Positions 1 through 9,517 are shown, counted from the first letter of the stretch. The stretch is DNA of 64,000 bases from [Mycobacterium] zoologicum (GCF_020172665.1 NZ_CP083985.1:3514540-3578539); one strand, 5' to 3'. Notes: generated from the letters alone by a model not told the origin. Made by a program: numbers and translations.

Positions 1-1233
1 CCCGGCGGTGGCCGCCCAGGATCCCCCGGCCGGGTTGAGGTAGACCGGGCCGGGTTCATGCGGGTCGGCGACGACGGTCACGTTGCCCTTCAACAGCACC
101 GTGCAGCCCATCTGGTCGGCGAGCCCGCGGGCCGCGCCCACCCGGTCCGCACCGGGCGGGTGGCCGGCCAACCGGGCATATTCGCCGGCGTGCGGGGTAA
201 GTACCGTCGGTGCCGTTCGGTTGACGACGAGATCGGGGTGCGCGGCCAGGATGGTCAGCGCGTCGGCGTCGACGATCACCGGCAGGTCGGTGCCGAGCGC
301 GAACCACAGCGCGGCGGCCGCGTCGCCGTCGGTGCCCAGGCCGGGTCCGACCACCCAGGCCTGCACCCGGCCCGCAGCCGCGGCACTCGGTGCGACCACC
401 ACTTCCGGCCAGTGCGAAACCACCTGGGCGGCAGCACTTCCGGTGTAGCGGACCATGCCTGAGGTGGCGGCTACTGCCGCACCGGAGCACAGGATGGCCG
501 CGCCCGGATAGGTCTTCGAGCCGGCCAGGATTCCGGTGACGCCCTGGGTGTACTTGTCGTCGCGGGGACCGGGCGCCGGCCAGAGCGCTTCGGCGTCGGC
601 CGCTTCAAAGCCGTGCAGGTCGGTGGCAGGCAGGTCCAGGCCGATGTCGACCAGTTCGACGCGCCCGCACTCCCCCAGTGCGTGAACGGGTTTGAGGCCG
701 CCGAAGGTGACGGTCAGCACCGCGTGCACCGCGGGCCCGTCGGCCGCACCGGTGTGCGGGTCCAGGCCGCTGGGCAGGTCGACGGCCACCACCGGGATGC
801 CCGCCGCGGCAACCGCCGCGAACACCTCGGCGGCATTCGGCCTCAACGTACCCCGGCCGGAGATGCCGACCACCCCGTCGATCACCAGATCCGTTGCGGC
901 CGGCACGGTATCGACGATGCGGCCGCCGGCTTTCCGGAACGCGGCCAGCCCCTTGGCGTGGGCGCGTTCCGGATCGAGCAGGATCGCGGCCGCTGCCGCA
1001 CCGCGCCGGCGCAGCAGGGCCGCGGCCCACAGTGCGTCGCCGCCGTTGTCACCGGAACCCACCACCGCGCACACGCTCCGGCCGGCCACCCCGCCGGTTC
1101 GCGAGACCAACTCGCCGGCGATCGCAGTCGTCAGCCCGAACGCCGCCCGGCGCATCAGGACGCCGTCGGGCAGGCTCGCCAGCAGCGGCGCCTCGGCGGC
1201 GCGGATCTGTTCAACGGTGTAGTAGTGGCGCAC
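1..1233 (-). CDS. nnr: Bifunctional NAD(P)HX epimerase/dehydratase (C-terminus outside window)
   Basis: Repairs hydrated NADH and NADPH: the N-terminal YjeF_N domain epimerises NAD(P)HX and the C-terminal domain dehydrates it. The protein starts at a GTG (1231-1233) with RHYYTVEQIRAAEA. The epimerase nucleotide loop VVGSGDNGGDALWAA is near residue 55. The dehydratase half shows TPHAGEYARL and LLKGNVTVV, and the reading frame is still open at base 1 in GGSWAATAG, just before the expected GSGD motif. About 411 residues are visible, so only the C-terminal end is missing. The order next to a rhomboid-like gene is that of Rv3433c-Rv3434c in M. tuberculosis. Function follows from the family; the start is inferred. 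Confidence 0.9.
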   Translation of the reverse strand, partial: MRHYYTVEQIRAAEAPLLASLPDGVLMRRAAFGLTTAIAGELVSRTGGVAGRSVCAVVGSGDNGGDALWAAALLRRRGAAAAAILLDPERAHAKGLAAFRKAGGRIVDTVPAATDLVIDGVVGISGRGTLRPNAAEVFAAVAAAGIPVVAVDLPSGLDPHTGAADGPAVHAVLTVTFGGLKPVHALGECGRVELVDIGLDLPATDLHGFEAADAEALWPAPGPRDDKYTQGVTGILAGSKTYPGAAILCSGAAVAATSGMVRYTGSAAAQVVSHWPEVVVAPSAAAAGRVQAWVVGPGLGTDGDAAAALWFALGTDLPVIVDADALTILAAHPDLVVNRTAPTVLTPHAGEYARLAGHPPGADRVGAARGLADQMGCTVLLKGNVTVVADPHEPGPVYLNPAGGSWAATAG

Positions 1234-1257
1234 TGCTGCCTCCCTCGCTGCCCAAGG

Positions 1258-1872
1258 CTAGTGGGGACGGTGCCGGGTCAGTGGGTAACAGGCCAACCCG
1301 ATGCCGACCGCGGCCAGGTGCCCGATCGCGGTGAAGTCGGGATTGATCACCAGCGGGACGGTGAAGATCGCGATCAGCGCGATCAGATAACCCCAGCGCC
1401 AGGGCCGGCGGATCCGGTAGGTCAGCACGGCTGCCACCCCGGCGAGGAAGTAGCTGACCCCGATGTCGCGGGCGTAGGTCAGGTGCTCGGACTCGCGGCG
1501 CAGGTTGATCAGTGCGTACAGCGCGGCCTGGCTGATGTAGGTTGCGCCGATGTGGGCGGCCAGTCCGACCTCGGCCCAGCGCCGGTGGCCCAGCCAGTGC
1601 TCGGCCGGCGCCAGGATCAACGTGAACAGCACCAGGTATGGCGTCCAGTCCTTGCCGTCGATCCACAGCAGGCTCGCGATCAGCACCTCGAAGGGGTCGG
1701 TGGCCAGGTGGTGCAGGTTGGTCGACTGATCGACGAGGATGGCGTGCAGCCGCGGCCCGACCGAGTTCTGCACCACCGTGGTCACCAGCAGCACTGCCAG
1801 CCACAGATAGGTCAACGGTGCGGCGTGCACGAAGTGCCACGCTGCTTCGAGGCGGGTTTTCACGCGGACCAC
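1258..1872 (-). CDS. Rhomboid-like multi-pass membrane protein
   Basis: Protein of about 204 residues with five or six hydrophobic helices (for example around residues 18-38, 85-100, 140-155 and 160-195) and the conserved stretch LAPAEHWLGHRRWAEVGLA. It resembles the rhomboid-like family found next to nnr in mycobacteria (Rv3434c position). I do not see a clear GxSG serine-protease motif, so proteolytic activity should not be assumed. It lies 24 bp upstream of nnr on the same strand and is probably co-transcribed. Start is uncertain: GTG at 1872 or GTG at 1863 (VKTRLEAAWHF). Confidence 0.7.
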   Translation of the reverse strand: MVRVKTRLEAAWHFVHAAPLTYLWLAVLLVTTVVQNSVGPRLHAILVDQSTNLHHLATDPFEVLIASLLWIDGKDWTPYLVLFTLILAPAEHWLGHRRWAEVGLAAHIGATYISQAALYALINLRRESEHLTYARDIGVSYFLAGVAAVLTYRIRRPWRWGYLIALIAIFTVPLVINPDFTAIGHLAAVGIGLACYPLTRHRPH

Positions 1873-1982
1873 GGCGTACAGCGTCGCACAGATGACAATC
1901 CTTGATCAGCCATGACAGCTCGCGTATCGTCCGAGTCAATTACGCGACGGCCGGTAGCGAATAAACGGAGAGGGCTGCATTG

Positions 1983-3920
1983 ATGCGCAACCGCTACGCC
2001 GGGGAACCGTTCAGCACGTCGACAGCCGAGATCGCCGCCGCCCTGGAGCAGGTCAGCATCCCCACCCTGCTGCTGTCGTGCGTGCACATCACCGGCGACG
2101 CCCGATTCATCCGCGACTACAAGCAGAACGGGATCTTCCTCAACGAGATCCAGGGGTTCATGTCCGAGGAGGACAAAGCCCGGGCCCGGGCCGAAGCCCT
2201 GGAGGTGATCGTCGACTACCGCGATCGCGGCTGCCCACAACCTGAACCGCTGCCCGCCGGCCTGGTCAAGGAGATGATGGACTGGGCGGCCTGCGAAGTC
2301 GTGCCGGACGCCTACCTGGGCCTGCTCGCCGAGGAACTCGACCTCGAAGGCGTCGACCCGCGCCGACCCGCCGCGCTGGACCACGCCGTCGCCAAGGACC
2401 TGCCGGTGGCGGTGGTCGGCTGCGGCGAATCAGGAGTCTTGGCGGGAATCCGGCTGGCGCAGACCGGAATTCCGTTCACCATCATCGAGAAGAACGCCGG
2501 CCCCGGTGGAACCTGGTGGGAGAACACCTATCCGGGTGCCCGGGTGGACGTCGCCAACCACTTCTACTGCTTCAGTTTCGAGCCCAACAACGGCTGGGGC
2601 CACTACTTCGCCGAGCAGCCGGAACTGCAGGCGTATTTCACCGACCTGGTCGCCAAACACGATCTGGACCAACACATCCGATGGAATACCGAGGTCACCA
2701 ACGCCACCTGGGATGACGGCGACGGGGTTTGGACTCTGAGCGTGCGCGGCGCCGACGGCACGCTGTCGGCGATCCGGGCACGCGCGGTGATCACCGCGGT
2801 CGGCCAGCTGAACCGCCCGCACCTGCCCGACATCGACGGCGCCGACAGCTTCACCGGGCCGTCGTTTCACTCCGCGGCCTGGGATCACAGCGTCGACGTG
2901 ACCGGCAAGCGGGTGGCACTGATCGGGGCTGGCGCCAGCGGATTCCAGATCGCCCCGGCGATCGCGGAAAAAGTGGAGCACCTCACGGTGTTTCAGCGCA
3001 CCGCGCAGTGGATGTTCCCCAACCCGATGTATCACGACGCGGTCGGCGACGGAGTGCGCTGGGCTCTCGAGCACCTGCCGTTCTACGCCCGCTGGTACCG
3101 CTTCCTGCTGCTGTGGCCCGGAGCCGACAAGGGCCTGGAAGCCGCGCGGGTGGACCCGGACTATCCCGACCAGGACCACGCCGTGAGCGAGATCAACGCG
3201 ATGGCCCGAATGATGTTCACCGGGTGGATCACCGATCAGGTCGGCGACGACGCCGACCTGCTGGCCAAGGTACTGCCGGACTATCCCGCGACCGGGAAGC
3301 GCACCCTGCAGGACAACGGCACCTGGCTGGGGACGCTCAAACGCGACAATGTCGAACTGAACCGCACTGCGATCTGCAGGATCACCCCACACGGCGTCCA
3401 GACCGAGGACGGCGTGCACCACGACGTCGATGTGATCGTGTACGCCACCGGTTTTCGGCACACCGACGTGTTGGCGCCGATGCAGGTCACCGGCCGCGAC
3501 GGAACCGACCTGCACCAGCTGTGGGGCAGCCGGCCGTACGCGTACCTGGGAATCACCGTGCCGCAGTTCCCGAACTTCTTCCTGATCTACGGCCCCGGCG
3601 CGCACCTGGCGCACGGCGGCAGCCTGATCTTCAACTCCGAGTTGGAGATGCGCTACATCGACGCTTGCCTGGCCCGCCTCGCCGACGAGCGGCTGCACTC
3701 CGTCGAGCCGACCGCCCAGGCGGCCGCCGAGTGGCATCGGGCCACCCAGGACGCGATCAAAAAGACGGTCTGGGCGCACCCGGCGATCAAGCACTCCTAC
3801 TTCAAGAACGCCGACGGTGAGATCCACACCGTGAGCCCGTGGCGGCTCGACGAGTACTGGTCGGCGGTGCGCGCACCGGACTGGTCGCAGTTCGTCGTCA
3901 GACAGGGAGGCCACCCATGA
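1983..3920 (+). CDS. Flavin-containing Baeyer-Villiger-type monooxygenase
   Basis: FAD- and NADPH-dependent oxygenase expected to insert oxygen next to a ketone. A first Rossmann motif VVGCGESG lies near residue 145, after an N-terminal extension of about 135 residues. The FAD motif [15 protein letters not shown] follows, then the Baeyer-Villiger fingerprint F-x-G-x-x-x-H-x-x-x-W-D ([12 protein letters not shown]), then a second nucleotide motif LIGAGASG. The length (645 aa) and the extension resemble 4-hydroxyacetophenone monooxygenase-like enzymes; the substrate is unknown. ATG at 1983 is preferred over the adjoining TTG at 1980 because GGAGAGGG ends 8 bp before it. The stop overlaps the start of the next gene (ATGA), so the two are probably translationally coupled. 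Confidence 0.88.
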   Translation: MRNRYAGEPFSTSTAEIAAALEQVSIPTLLLSCVHITGDARFIRDYKQNGIFLNEIQGFMSEEDKARARAEALEVIVDYRDRGCPQPEPLPAGLVKEMMDWAACEVVPDAYLGLLAEELDLEGVDPRRPAALDHAVAKDLPVAVVGCGESGVLAGIRLAQTGIPFTIIEKNAGPGGTWWENTYPGARVDVANHFYCFSFEPNNGWGHYFAEQPELQAYFTDLVAKHDLDQHIRWNTEVTNATWDDGDGVWTLSVRGADGTLSAIRARAVITAVGQLNRPHLPDIDGADSFTGPSFHSAAWDHSVDVTGKRVALIGAGASGFQIAPAIAEKVEHLTVFQRTAQWMFPNPMYHDAVGDGVRWALEHLPFYARWYRFLLLWPGADKGLEAARVDPDYPDQDHAVSEINAMARMMFTGWITDQVGDDADLLAKVLPDYPATGKRTLQDNGTWLGTLKRDNVELNRTAICRITPHGVQTEDGVHHDVDVIVYATGFRHTDVLAPMQVTGRDGTDLHQLWGSRPYAYLGITVPQFPNFFLIYGPGAHLAHGGSLIFNSELEMRYIDACLARLADERLHSVEPTAQAAAEWHRATQDAIKKTVWAHPAIKHSYFKNADGEIHTVSPWRLDEYWSAVRAPDWSQFVVRQGGHP

Positions 3921-4654
3921 GCGGAGTCGTCGTCACCGGAGCAGCATCCGGGATCGGGCGGGCCTGCGCGCAGGCCCTGGTCGCCGACCGTCGCCGGGTT
4001 GCTTTGTGGGACATCGCAACCGGAGTTACCGACATCGCTGACGGGCTGGGCATGCCGGGTGCGGTGGTCGACGTCTGCGACGACGCCGCGCTGCCCGGCG
4101 CGGTCGCGGCGGCCGCCGAAGCCCTCGACGGCATCGACGGGCTGGTGCACGCCGCCGGGCGGGTGCTGCCCGAGCCGGTCGGCGCCTACACCGGCGAATC
4201 CTGGGACGCCGTCATGGATGTCAACCTGCGCGCCCAGGCGATGCTGGTGCAGCTGATGCTGCCGCACCTGGAGGCGGTCGCCCGGGCCGGCGGCGCCCCG
4301 GCGGTGGTCGGTATCTCCAGCATCGAGGCGCTGACGGCCAACCCCTTCATCCCGGCCTACTGCGCCTCCAAGGCAGGCCTTCTGGGCATGACCCGGTCGA
4401 TGGCCGCGCAACTGGGCCCGACCGGAATCCGCGTCAACGCCGTCTGCCCAGGCTTCATCGAGACCCCGATGCTGCAGATCGCGCTCGACATCGAAGAAGT
4501 CGCGGCCGGCTTCGTGGCCGCGGCACCGCTGGGGCGTATCGGCCAGCCGGACGAGGTGGCCCAGGCGGTGGCGTTCCTGATGTCGCCGCGGGCGTCGTTC
4601 ATCACCGGCACCCAGATCGTCGTCGACGGTGGGGTCACCGCGCGGCATCCCTGA
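3917..4654 (+). CDS. Short-chain dehydrogenase/reductase (SDR)
   Basis: NAD(P)-dependent oxidoreductase of 245 residues. The cofactor motif TGAASGIG is at the N-terminus and HAAG replaces the usual NAAG. The catalytic set is S in GISSIEAL with Y-x-x-x-K in YCASKAG, and the C-terminus has the classical [11 protein letters not shown]. The start ATG at 3917 overlaps the monooxygenase stop by 4 bp and is preceded by AGGGAGG. Pairing with a Baeyer-Villiger enzyme suggests alcohol-to-ketone oxidation followed by oxygenation, but this is inference. Confidence 0.9.
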   Translation: MSGVVVTGAASGIGRACAQALVADRRRVALWDIATGVTDIADGLGMPGAVVDVCDDAALPGAVAAAAEALDGIDGLVHAAGRVLPEPVGAYTGESWDAVMDVNLRAQAMLVQLMLPHLEAVARAGGAPAVVGISSIEALTANPFIPAYCASKAGLLGMTRSMAAQLGPTGIRVNAVCPGFIETPMLQIALDIEEVAAGFVAAAPLGRIGQPDEVAQAVAFLMSPRASFITGTQIVVDGGVTARHP

Positions 4655-4660
4655 ACAGTC

Positions 4661-4697
4661 GTAGCAGTCCCGTAGCACTTAAAGCTACACTGTCCGA
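4661..4697 (+). promoter_or_regulatory. vapBC promoter, leaderless start and likely operator
   Basis: A TACACT -10 box (4686-4691) sits 6 bp before the vapB ATG, the spacing of a leaderless mycobacterial transcript. It is overlapped by the inverted repeat GTAGC (4672-4676) and GCTAC (4684-4688) with a 7-bp spacer. A further GTAGC half-site lies at 4661-4665. Autoregulation by the VapB or VapBC complex would be typical of this family. Confidence 0.55.
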
Positions 4698-5012
4698 ATG
4701 ACGACGGCAGATGCTCCCCGCATTCCGCAGCGCGAACTGCGCAACGAATCCAGCCGCGTCCTGCGCGAAGTTCGCGCCGGGCAGTCCTACGTCGTGACCG
4801 TCGACGGCCAACCGGTGGCCGACCTGGTTCCGCATGCCCGTACGCCGCGACGCACCGCGGTACCCCGGGACGAGGTGGTGAGAGCGTTCTCGGCACTGTC
4901 ACCCGGCGGCCAGCCCGGCGACTATCGCGATGATCGGATCGACGACACGATCTATGACCCCTACGACCGGGCGTATCGCGAAGGCCAGTTCGCCCCGAGG
5001 GCAACCGAGTGA
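4698..5012 (+). CDS. vapB: VapB/Phd-type antitoxin
   Basis: Antitoxin of 104 residues. The N-terminal half (QRELRNESSRVLREVRAGQ, then VVTVDGQPVADLVP) is the Phd/YefM-like DNA-binding fold. The acidic, tyrosine-rich C-terminal tail (DDRIDDTIYDPYDRAY) would wrap the toxin. It is followed directly by a PIN-domain gene with a GTGA overlap. It should neutralise VapC and repress its own promoter. The specific VapBC number cannot be assigned from sequence alone. Confidence 0.88.
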   Translation: MTTADAPRIPQRELRNESSRVLREVRAGQSYVVTVDGQPVADLVPHARTPRRTAVPRDEVVRAFSALSPGGQPGDYRDDRIDDTIYDPYDRAYREGQFAPRATE

Positions 5013-5428
5013 CGCGGTCCCCACGCGGCCTGGTCGACACCAACGTCTTGATCTTGATCGATCAGATCGACCCCGCTGACCTGCCTGCCGAAATCCTGGT
5101 CAGTGCGATCACCATGGCCGAACTCGCCGCCGGACCGCACCACACCCACGATCCCGCCGAGCGGGCCAGCCGCATCGAACGGCTGCAGCACGCCGAGGCG
5201 TTGTTCGAGCCACTGGCCTTCGGCACCGATGCAGCACGCCGCTACGGGCACGTCGTCGCCGCAGTCCTGGCGGCGGGCCGGCAGGAACGTCCCCGCCGGA
5301 TCGATCTGATGATCGCGTCGATCGCATCGGTGCACCGACTGCCGCTGTTCACGGTGAACACCGACGACTTTGCCGGCCTGGAGGGATTGGTCGAGGTCCA
5401 TCCGGTCACCCATCCCGTGGATCGCTGA
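5009..5428 (+). CDS. vapC: VapC-type PIN-domain ribonuclease toxin
   Basis: Toxin of 139 residues with the four acidic positions of a PIN nuclease: D in LVDTNV, E in TMAELAAG, D in RRIDLMIAS and D in FTVNTDDF. It is a Mg-dependent RNase that would cut tRNA or rRNA when free of VapB. It uses a GTG start that overlaps the vapB stop (GTGA), so the two are translationally coupled. The 132 bp after it, before the next convergent gene, hold nothing I recognise. Confidence 0.9.
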   Translation: MTRSPRGLVDTNVLILIDQIDPADLPAEILVSAITMAELAAGPHHTHDPAERASRIERLQHAEALFEPLAFGTDAARRYGHVVAAVLAAGRQERPRRIDLMIASIASVHRLPLFTVNTDDFAGLEGLVEVHPVTHPVDR

Positions 5429-5560
5429 CGCTGATATGGCGTTCGAGGAACCGGGTGGTCATGGTGAATACGCCGGTCGTCACAGAGTCACCGGCTCGGC
5501 CGCCCACGCCTGGTGGGATCACGACGGAGGCTCATCCCAGCGGCATCGGGCGGGCCGGCT

Positions 5561-6115
5561 TCAGAGCACCCAGCTCTGCGGGGCCGCGATGACGAAACCG
5601 TGGGTGGTCACCGGGCCGGTGGCGTTCTGCGGTTCCTTGAGCTCGCAAACCAGCTCGGCGAACGGCGGGACCCCGCAGACCATCGACTCACTGGGTGAGA
5701 AATCCCAGAACACCACCTTGTGGCCCACCGGAATCGTCACGGCAGGCTCTCCGGCGACCAGCGCGTCCGGCGGTGCGGGCACGAAACGCGCCGGTGCACT
5801 TGCCTTCCCGTAGATACCCGGTAGCTGCACGGCGCCGTCGCCGGGCGCCACGCCCGGAATGTCGCCGGCACAGGTGATGTCGTGGGTGATCCTGCCGCGC
5901 CACATCGTGCAGACCACGCCCGACTCGGTACCGAACACCACGCTCGGGGTCTGGCGTAGATCACTCACCGAAGCAGGCAACGGCCCACTGTCGTCGATCA
6001 GAGAGTCGATGTCGGGAATCGTCGGTGCGGCAGCGGCATTCGGCACCACCGTCATCATCAGGGTTGCCGACGCCACCGTCGCTGCCAGTACCCAACGCCC
6101 CACCGAAGCCCTCAT
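5561..6115 (-). CDS. Secreted protein of unknown function, paralogue of 7082-7636
   Basis: A 184-residue exported protein. The signal peptide MRASVGRWVLAATVASATLM ends near AAAA-APTIPD. The mature part shares with the protein at 7082-7636 the motifs SLIDDSGPLP, HKVVFWDFSPS and THGFVIAAPQS, plus matched cysteines (VVCTMW/ITCAG and MVCGV/LVCEL). ATG at 6115 is chosen because GAGGG lies about 11 bp upstream; an ATG at 6136 is an alternative. It lies 41 bp downstream of the DUF4436 gene. I do not recognise a catalytic motif; a cell-envelope or extracellular role is inference. Confidence 0.7.
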   Translation of the reverse strand: MRASVGRWVLAATVASATLMMTVVPNAAAAPTIPDIDSLIDDSGPLPASVSDLRQTPSVVFGTESGVVCTMWRGRITHDITCAGDIPGVAPGDGAVQLPGIYGKASAPARFVPAPPDALVAGEPAVTIPVGHKVVFWDFSPSESMVCGVPPFAELVCELKEPQNATGPVTTHGFVIAAPQSWVL

Positions 6116-6156
6116 TCGCCGTCGAACCCTCAACATACGAACGGCACGCTCGCCGG

Positions 6157-7038
6157 TCAACTGTTGTCTGAGCCCACCGACGCGGGTTTGGTATCGCGCC
6201 ACCAGCAATAGATGAACAACAGCATCGACATCACCAGTGCCACGATCACCCACAGCGTGATCGTGACATCGATCCAGGAGCCGATCGGCGGTGCGTCCGG
6301 CAGTGCGTTTCGCAGCGGGACCACCGCGAAAAGCATTGCCGCGTACCACGTCGCCATCGGCGGTTGGAATTTGCGACGGCCCAGGAAGGTCAGGTTCGCG
6401 ACCACGACGGACACCGCGGCCAGGGCGATCAGCACGCCTACGATCACGGCACCGAACGCCACGGTGCTCGGGGACCGGTGCAGCGTCACCCGATACGGAC
6501 CGGCCTCATGGTCGCTGGCGATCTCGTTGTGCCAGCCGGCGATGTGGTCGACGAATATCGGTGAGATGCGTTGCGGCACTGTGGAATCGCCACGCAATAT
6601 GTCGACGGTGATCGGCCCGGTCTGGTAGTGATCGAACGGCCACTTCGACGAGTTTCCGGAGACGGTCAGCGGGACCGGGAACTCACCGGGAACCATGCCC
6701 TTGGTCCAGCTGCGCTTGGTTGGCGTGACCGCCGAGTGCACCGCGATGCTCAGATCTTCGGTGAGCCCGTGGGTGGCCGAATCGAGCAGTGCGGGAACGG
6801 GATTGATGGTGACCTTTCCGGCCAGCGTGCCCTTCACCGTCAGCAGGTCTTCGAGGTCGATGGTCACGGTCGTTCCGTCTGCCGCGGCCTGGCCGTCAGT
6901 GAGCTGACGCGGGCAGCCGCATCCGGCCCGCTCGTAGAGCCCGACAGTGACGACGTAGGACGCGATGAAGAACACCGCCATGCCCAGGATCAGCAGCAGT
7001 CTGGTCCGCAGGACGTGCGCTGCGGGCTCGTGGGACAA
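6157..7038 (-). CDS. DUF4436 membrane protein
   Basis: Protein of 293 residues with one N-terminal membrane segment (about residues 12-33, LLLILGMAVFFIASYVV), an extracytoplasmic domain of roughly 165 residues, and three C-terminal membrane segments from about residue 200 to 285 ending in FIYCWWRDTKPASVGSDNS. This is the architecture of the DUF4436 family and the position of Rv3435c, between nnr and glmS. Function unknown. It is sandwiched between two paralogous secreted-protein genes on the same strand, with gaps of 41 and 43 bp, which suggests one transcription unit. Confidence 0.8.
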   Translation of the reverse strand: MSHEPAAHVLRTRLLLILGMAVFFIASYVVTVGLYERAGCGCPRQLTDGQAAADGTTVTIDLEDLLTVKGTLAGKVTINPVPALLDSATHGLTEDLSIAVHSAVTPTKRSWTKGMVPGEFPVPLTVSGNSSKWPFDHYQTGPITVDILRGDSTVPQRISPIFVDHIAGWHNEIASDHEAGPYRVTLHRSPSTVAFGAVIVGVLIALAAVSVVVANLTFLGRRKFQPPMATWYAAMLFAVVPLRNALPDAPPIGSWIDVTITLWVIVALVMSMLLFIYCWWRDTKPASVGSDNS

Positions 7039-7081
7039 GGTGGGGCTCCCTCACTCGTGTAACCCCCCGCGGTCGAGCGTG

Positions 7082-7636
7082 TCAGAACACCTGGCTCTGC
7101 GGCGCAGAAATGACGAACCCGTGAGTGACCGGCGCGCCGCCCTTGGGCCCGTTCTCGCGTGCGGCATGCAGCACACACGCCACGTCGGTACCGGTCGGAA
7201 TACCGCACACCAGCGACTGGGTGGGCGAGAAATCCCAGAACACGATCTTGTGGCCGGGCAGCAGCATGGTCGTCGGAACCTTCGCCGGATCACCGAGCAG
7301 CCCTTCGGGGGCGAACGGCTGGAACTGCGCCGACCCGCTGCCGTCGGCGTAGACGGTGCCCAGGCTCACGCCGTGGGTTCCCGCCGGCGCGCCGATGATA
7401 TTGCCCGCACAGGCCACACTGTGGGTGACCTTGCCGCGGCTCTTGCGGCAGGCCAGACCGGTCGGGGTGGTGAACGCCAGGTCGGGAATGCCGGTGAGGT
7501 CGCCGACCGAGCCGGGCAGCGGCCCACTGTCGTCGATCAGCGGCCCCAGATCCGGAACTTCTCCTGCCGCAACAGCATTGGGCGCCTGGGCGAACACGGC
7601 CAGCGCAGCGGCCACCACCACCAGAAAACGTCGCAC
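7082..7636 (-). CDS. Secreted protein of unknown function, paralogue of 5561-6115
   Basis: A 184-residue exported protein with signal peptide MRRFLVVVAAALAVFAQAPN, cleaved near AVAA-GEVPD. Shared with its paralogue are PLIDDSGPLPGSV, GHKIVFWDFSPTQS and THGFVISAPQS and four cysteines in matching places, probably two disulfides. The gene starts 12 bp after the glmS stop on the same strand, so it may be read through from glmS. It has the same length as the other copy, indicating a duplication around the DUF4436 gene. No enzymatic signature is visible. Confidence 0.72.
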   Translation of the reverse strand: MRRFLVVVAAALAVFAQAPNAVAAGEVPDLGPLIDDSGPLPGSVGDLTGIPDLAFTTPTGLACRKSRGKVTHSVACAGNIIGAPAGTHGVSLGTVYADGSGSAQFQPFAPEGLLGDPAKVPTTMLLPGHKIVFWDFSPTQSLVCGIPTGTDVACVLHAARENGPKGGAPVTHGFVISAPQSQVF

Positions 7637-7648
7637 TGAATACTCCCG

Positions 7649-9517
7649 CTACTCGACGGTGACCGATTTGGCCAGATTGCGCGGCTTGTCCACGTCATAG
7701 CCGCGGGCCTGCGCCACGCCCGCGGCGAACACCTGCAGCGGAATGGTCGACAGCAGCGGCTGGTAAAGCGTTGATACCGCGGGGATTTCGATCAGATGAT
7801 CAGCGTAGGGCCGAACCGTCTCGTCACCCTCTTCGGCGATCACGACGGTAACCGCGCCGCGCGCCTGGATCTCGCGGATGTTGGAAAGCAGCTTGGCGTG
7901 CAGCATCGCGGCATTCTTCGGCGAGGGCATCACCACGATCACCGGCAGGCCCTCTTCGATCAGCGCGATCGGGCCGTGCTTGAGCTCGCCGGCGGCGAAC
8001 CCCTCGGCATGCATGTAGGCGAGCTCCTTGAGCTTGAGGGCGCCCTCGAGTGCCACCGGGTAGCCGACATGGCGGCCCAGGAACAGGATGCTCGACGACT
8101 GCGCGTAGCACCGAGCCAGCTCGGTGACCGATTCCATGCCGTCGATGACCCGCTGGATCAGCTCAGGCATACCCTCCAACTCGTGGTACTCGCGTGCCAC
8201 CTCGTCGGGGTACTTGGTGCCGCGGGCCTGAGCCAGGGCAAGGCCGACAAGGTAATTCGCGGTCACCTGAGCCAGGAAGGTCTTGGTCGCGGCGACGCCG
8301 ATCTCCGGGCCGGCCCGGGTATAGAGCACCGCGTCGGCCTCCCGCGGGATCTGCGAGCCGTTGGTGTTGCAGACCGCCAAGACCTTGGCCTTCTGCTCCT
8401 TGGCGTGCCGCACCGCCTCCAGGGTGTCGGCGGTCTCACCGGACTGGGAGATGGCCACCACCAGCGTGCTGCGGTCCAAAACCGGGTCGCGGTACCGGAA
8501 TTCGCTGGCCAGTTCGATCTCCACCGGCAGTCGTGTCCAGTGCTCGATGGCGTACTTGGCCAGCAGGCCCGAGTGGAATGCCGTGCCGCAGGCCACCACG
8601 AACACCTTGTCGATCTCGCGCAGCTCCTGATCGGAGAGGCGTTGCTCGTCGAGCACGATCCGGCCGAGGTCGAAATGCCCCAGCAGGGTGTCGGCCACCG
8701 CGGTGGGCTGCTCGGCGATCTCCTTGAGCATGAAAAACTCGTAGCCGCCCTTCTCAGCGGCCGACAGGTCCCAATCGATCTTGAACGACCGGGCGTTGCC
8801 GGCGTCGTCGTTACCGGCGAAGTCGGTGATGCGATAGCCGTCAGCGGTGAGCACCACAACCTGGTCCTGACCCAGCTCGACGGCATCCCTGGTGTATTCG
8901 ATGAAGGCGGCGACATCCGAGCCCAGGAACATCTCGCCGTCGCCGATACCGACCACCAGCGGGGTGGACCGGCGGGCCGCCACGATGGTGCCGGGCTCGC
9001 CGGCGTGGGCGAACACGACGGTGAAGTGGCCCTCCAGCCGGCGCAACACGGCCTGTGCGGACGCCACGAAGTCTCCGGCGGTGTCCCCCCGGCGGTATTG
9101 GCGAGCCAGCAGCTGGACGGTGACCTCGCTGTCGGTCTCGCTGGTGAACTCCACGCCTTCGAGCTCGAGCTCGTCGCGCAGCACCGCGAAGTTCTCGATG
9201 ATGCCGTTGTGCACGACCGCGAACTCCGACGCGGCATCACAGTGCGGGTGCGCGTTGGCGTCGGTGGGCCTGCCGTGGGTGGCCCAGCGGGTGTGGCCCA
9301 GCCCGGTTCCGCCGGCCAGCAGGGCGGGGTCGGTCGCGGCCAGTTCGGCTTCGAGGTTGGCGAGCCGGCCCGCCTTGCGCCGGATGGTCAGCCGGCCGGC
9401 ACCGTCGACGACGGCGATTCCCGCGGAGTCATATCCGCGGTATTCCATCCGCCGCAGAGCCTCGACGACTACCTCGCGAGCAGGGCGCTGCCCCACGTAG
9501 CCGACGATTCCGCACAT
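7649..9517 (-). CDS. glmS: Glutamine-fructose-6-phosphate aminotransferase
   Basis: Makes glucosamine-6-phosphate from fructose-6-phosphate and glutamine, the first step towards UDP-GlcNAc, peptidoglycan and mycothiol. The 622-residue protein starts MCGIVGYVGQR, with Cys2 as the glutaminase nucleophile. The N-terminal half carries the amidotransferase motifs TRWATHGRP and HNGIIENF. Two SIS sugar-isomerase domains follow (ISQSGETADTLEA; LGRHVGYPVALEGALKLKE), ending in DKPRNLAKSVTVE as usual. glmM, the next enzyme of the pathway, is at 30534-31865. Confidence 0.97.
   Translation of the reverse strand: MCGIVGYVGQRPAREVVVEALRRMEYRGYDSAGIAVVDGAGRLTIRRKAGRLANLEAELAATDPALLAGGTGLGHTRWATHGRPTDANAHPHCDAASEFAVVHNGIIENFAVLRDELELEGVEFTSETDSEVTVQLLARQYRRGDTAGDFVASAQAVLRRLEGHFTVVFAHAGEPGTIVAARRSTPLVVGIGDGEMFLGSDVAAFIEYTRDAVELGQDQVVVLTADGYRITDFAGNDDAGNARSFKIDWDLSAAEKGGYEFFMLKEIAEQPTAVADTLLGHFDLGRIVLDEQRLSDQELREIDKVFVVACGTAFHSGLLAKYAIEHWTRLPVEIELASEFRYRDPVLDRSTLVVAISQSGETADTLEAVRHAKEQKAKVLAVCNTNGSQIPREADAVLYTRAGPEIGVAATKTFLAQVTANYLVGLALAQARGTKYPDEVAREYHELEGMPELIQRVIDGMESVTELARCYAQSSSILFLGRHVGYPVALEGALKLKELAYMHAEGFAAGELKHGPIALIEEGLPVIVVMPSPKNAAMLHAKLLSNIREIQARGAVTVVIAEEGDETVRPYADHLIEIPAVSTLYQPLLSTIPLQVFAAGVAQARGYDVDKPRNLAKSVTVE

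Noticed and set aside
613..1905. 430-codon plus-strand open frame opposite nnr and the rhomboid-like gene
   Set aside because: It is antisense to two recognisable genes and its translation has no family features.
7636..7720. A glmS-type ribozyme or similar leader
   Set aside because: This is the 3' end of glmS, and the 5' side (9518-9614) is too short and shows no such structure.
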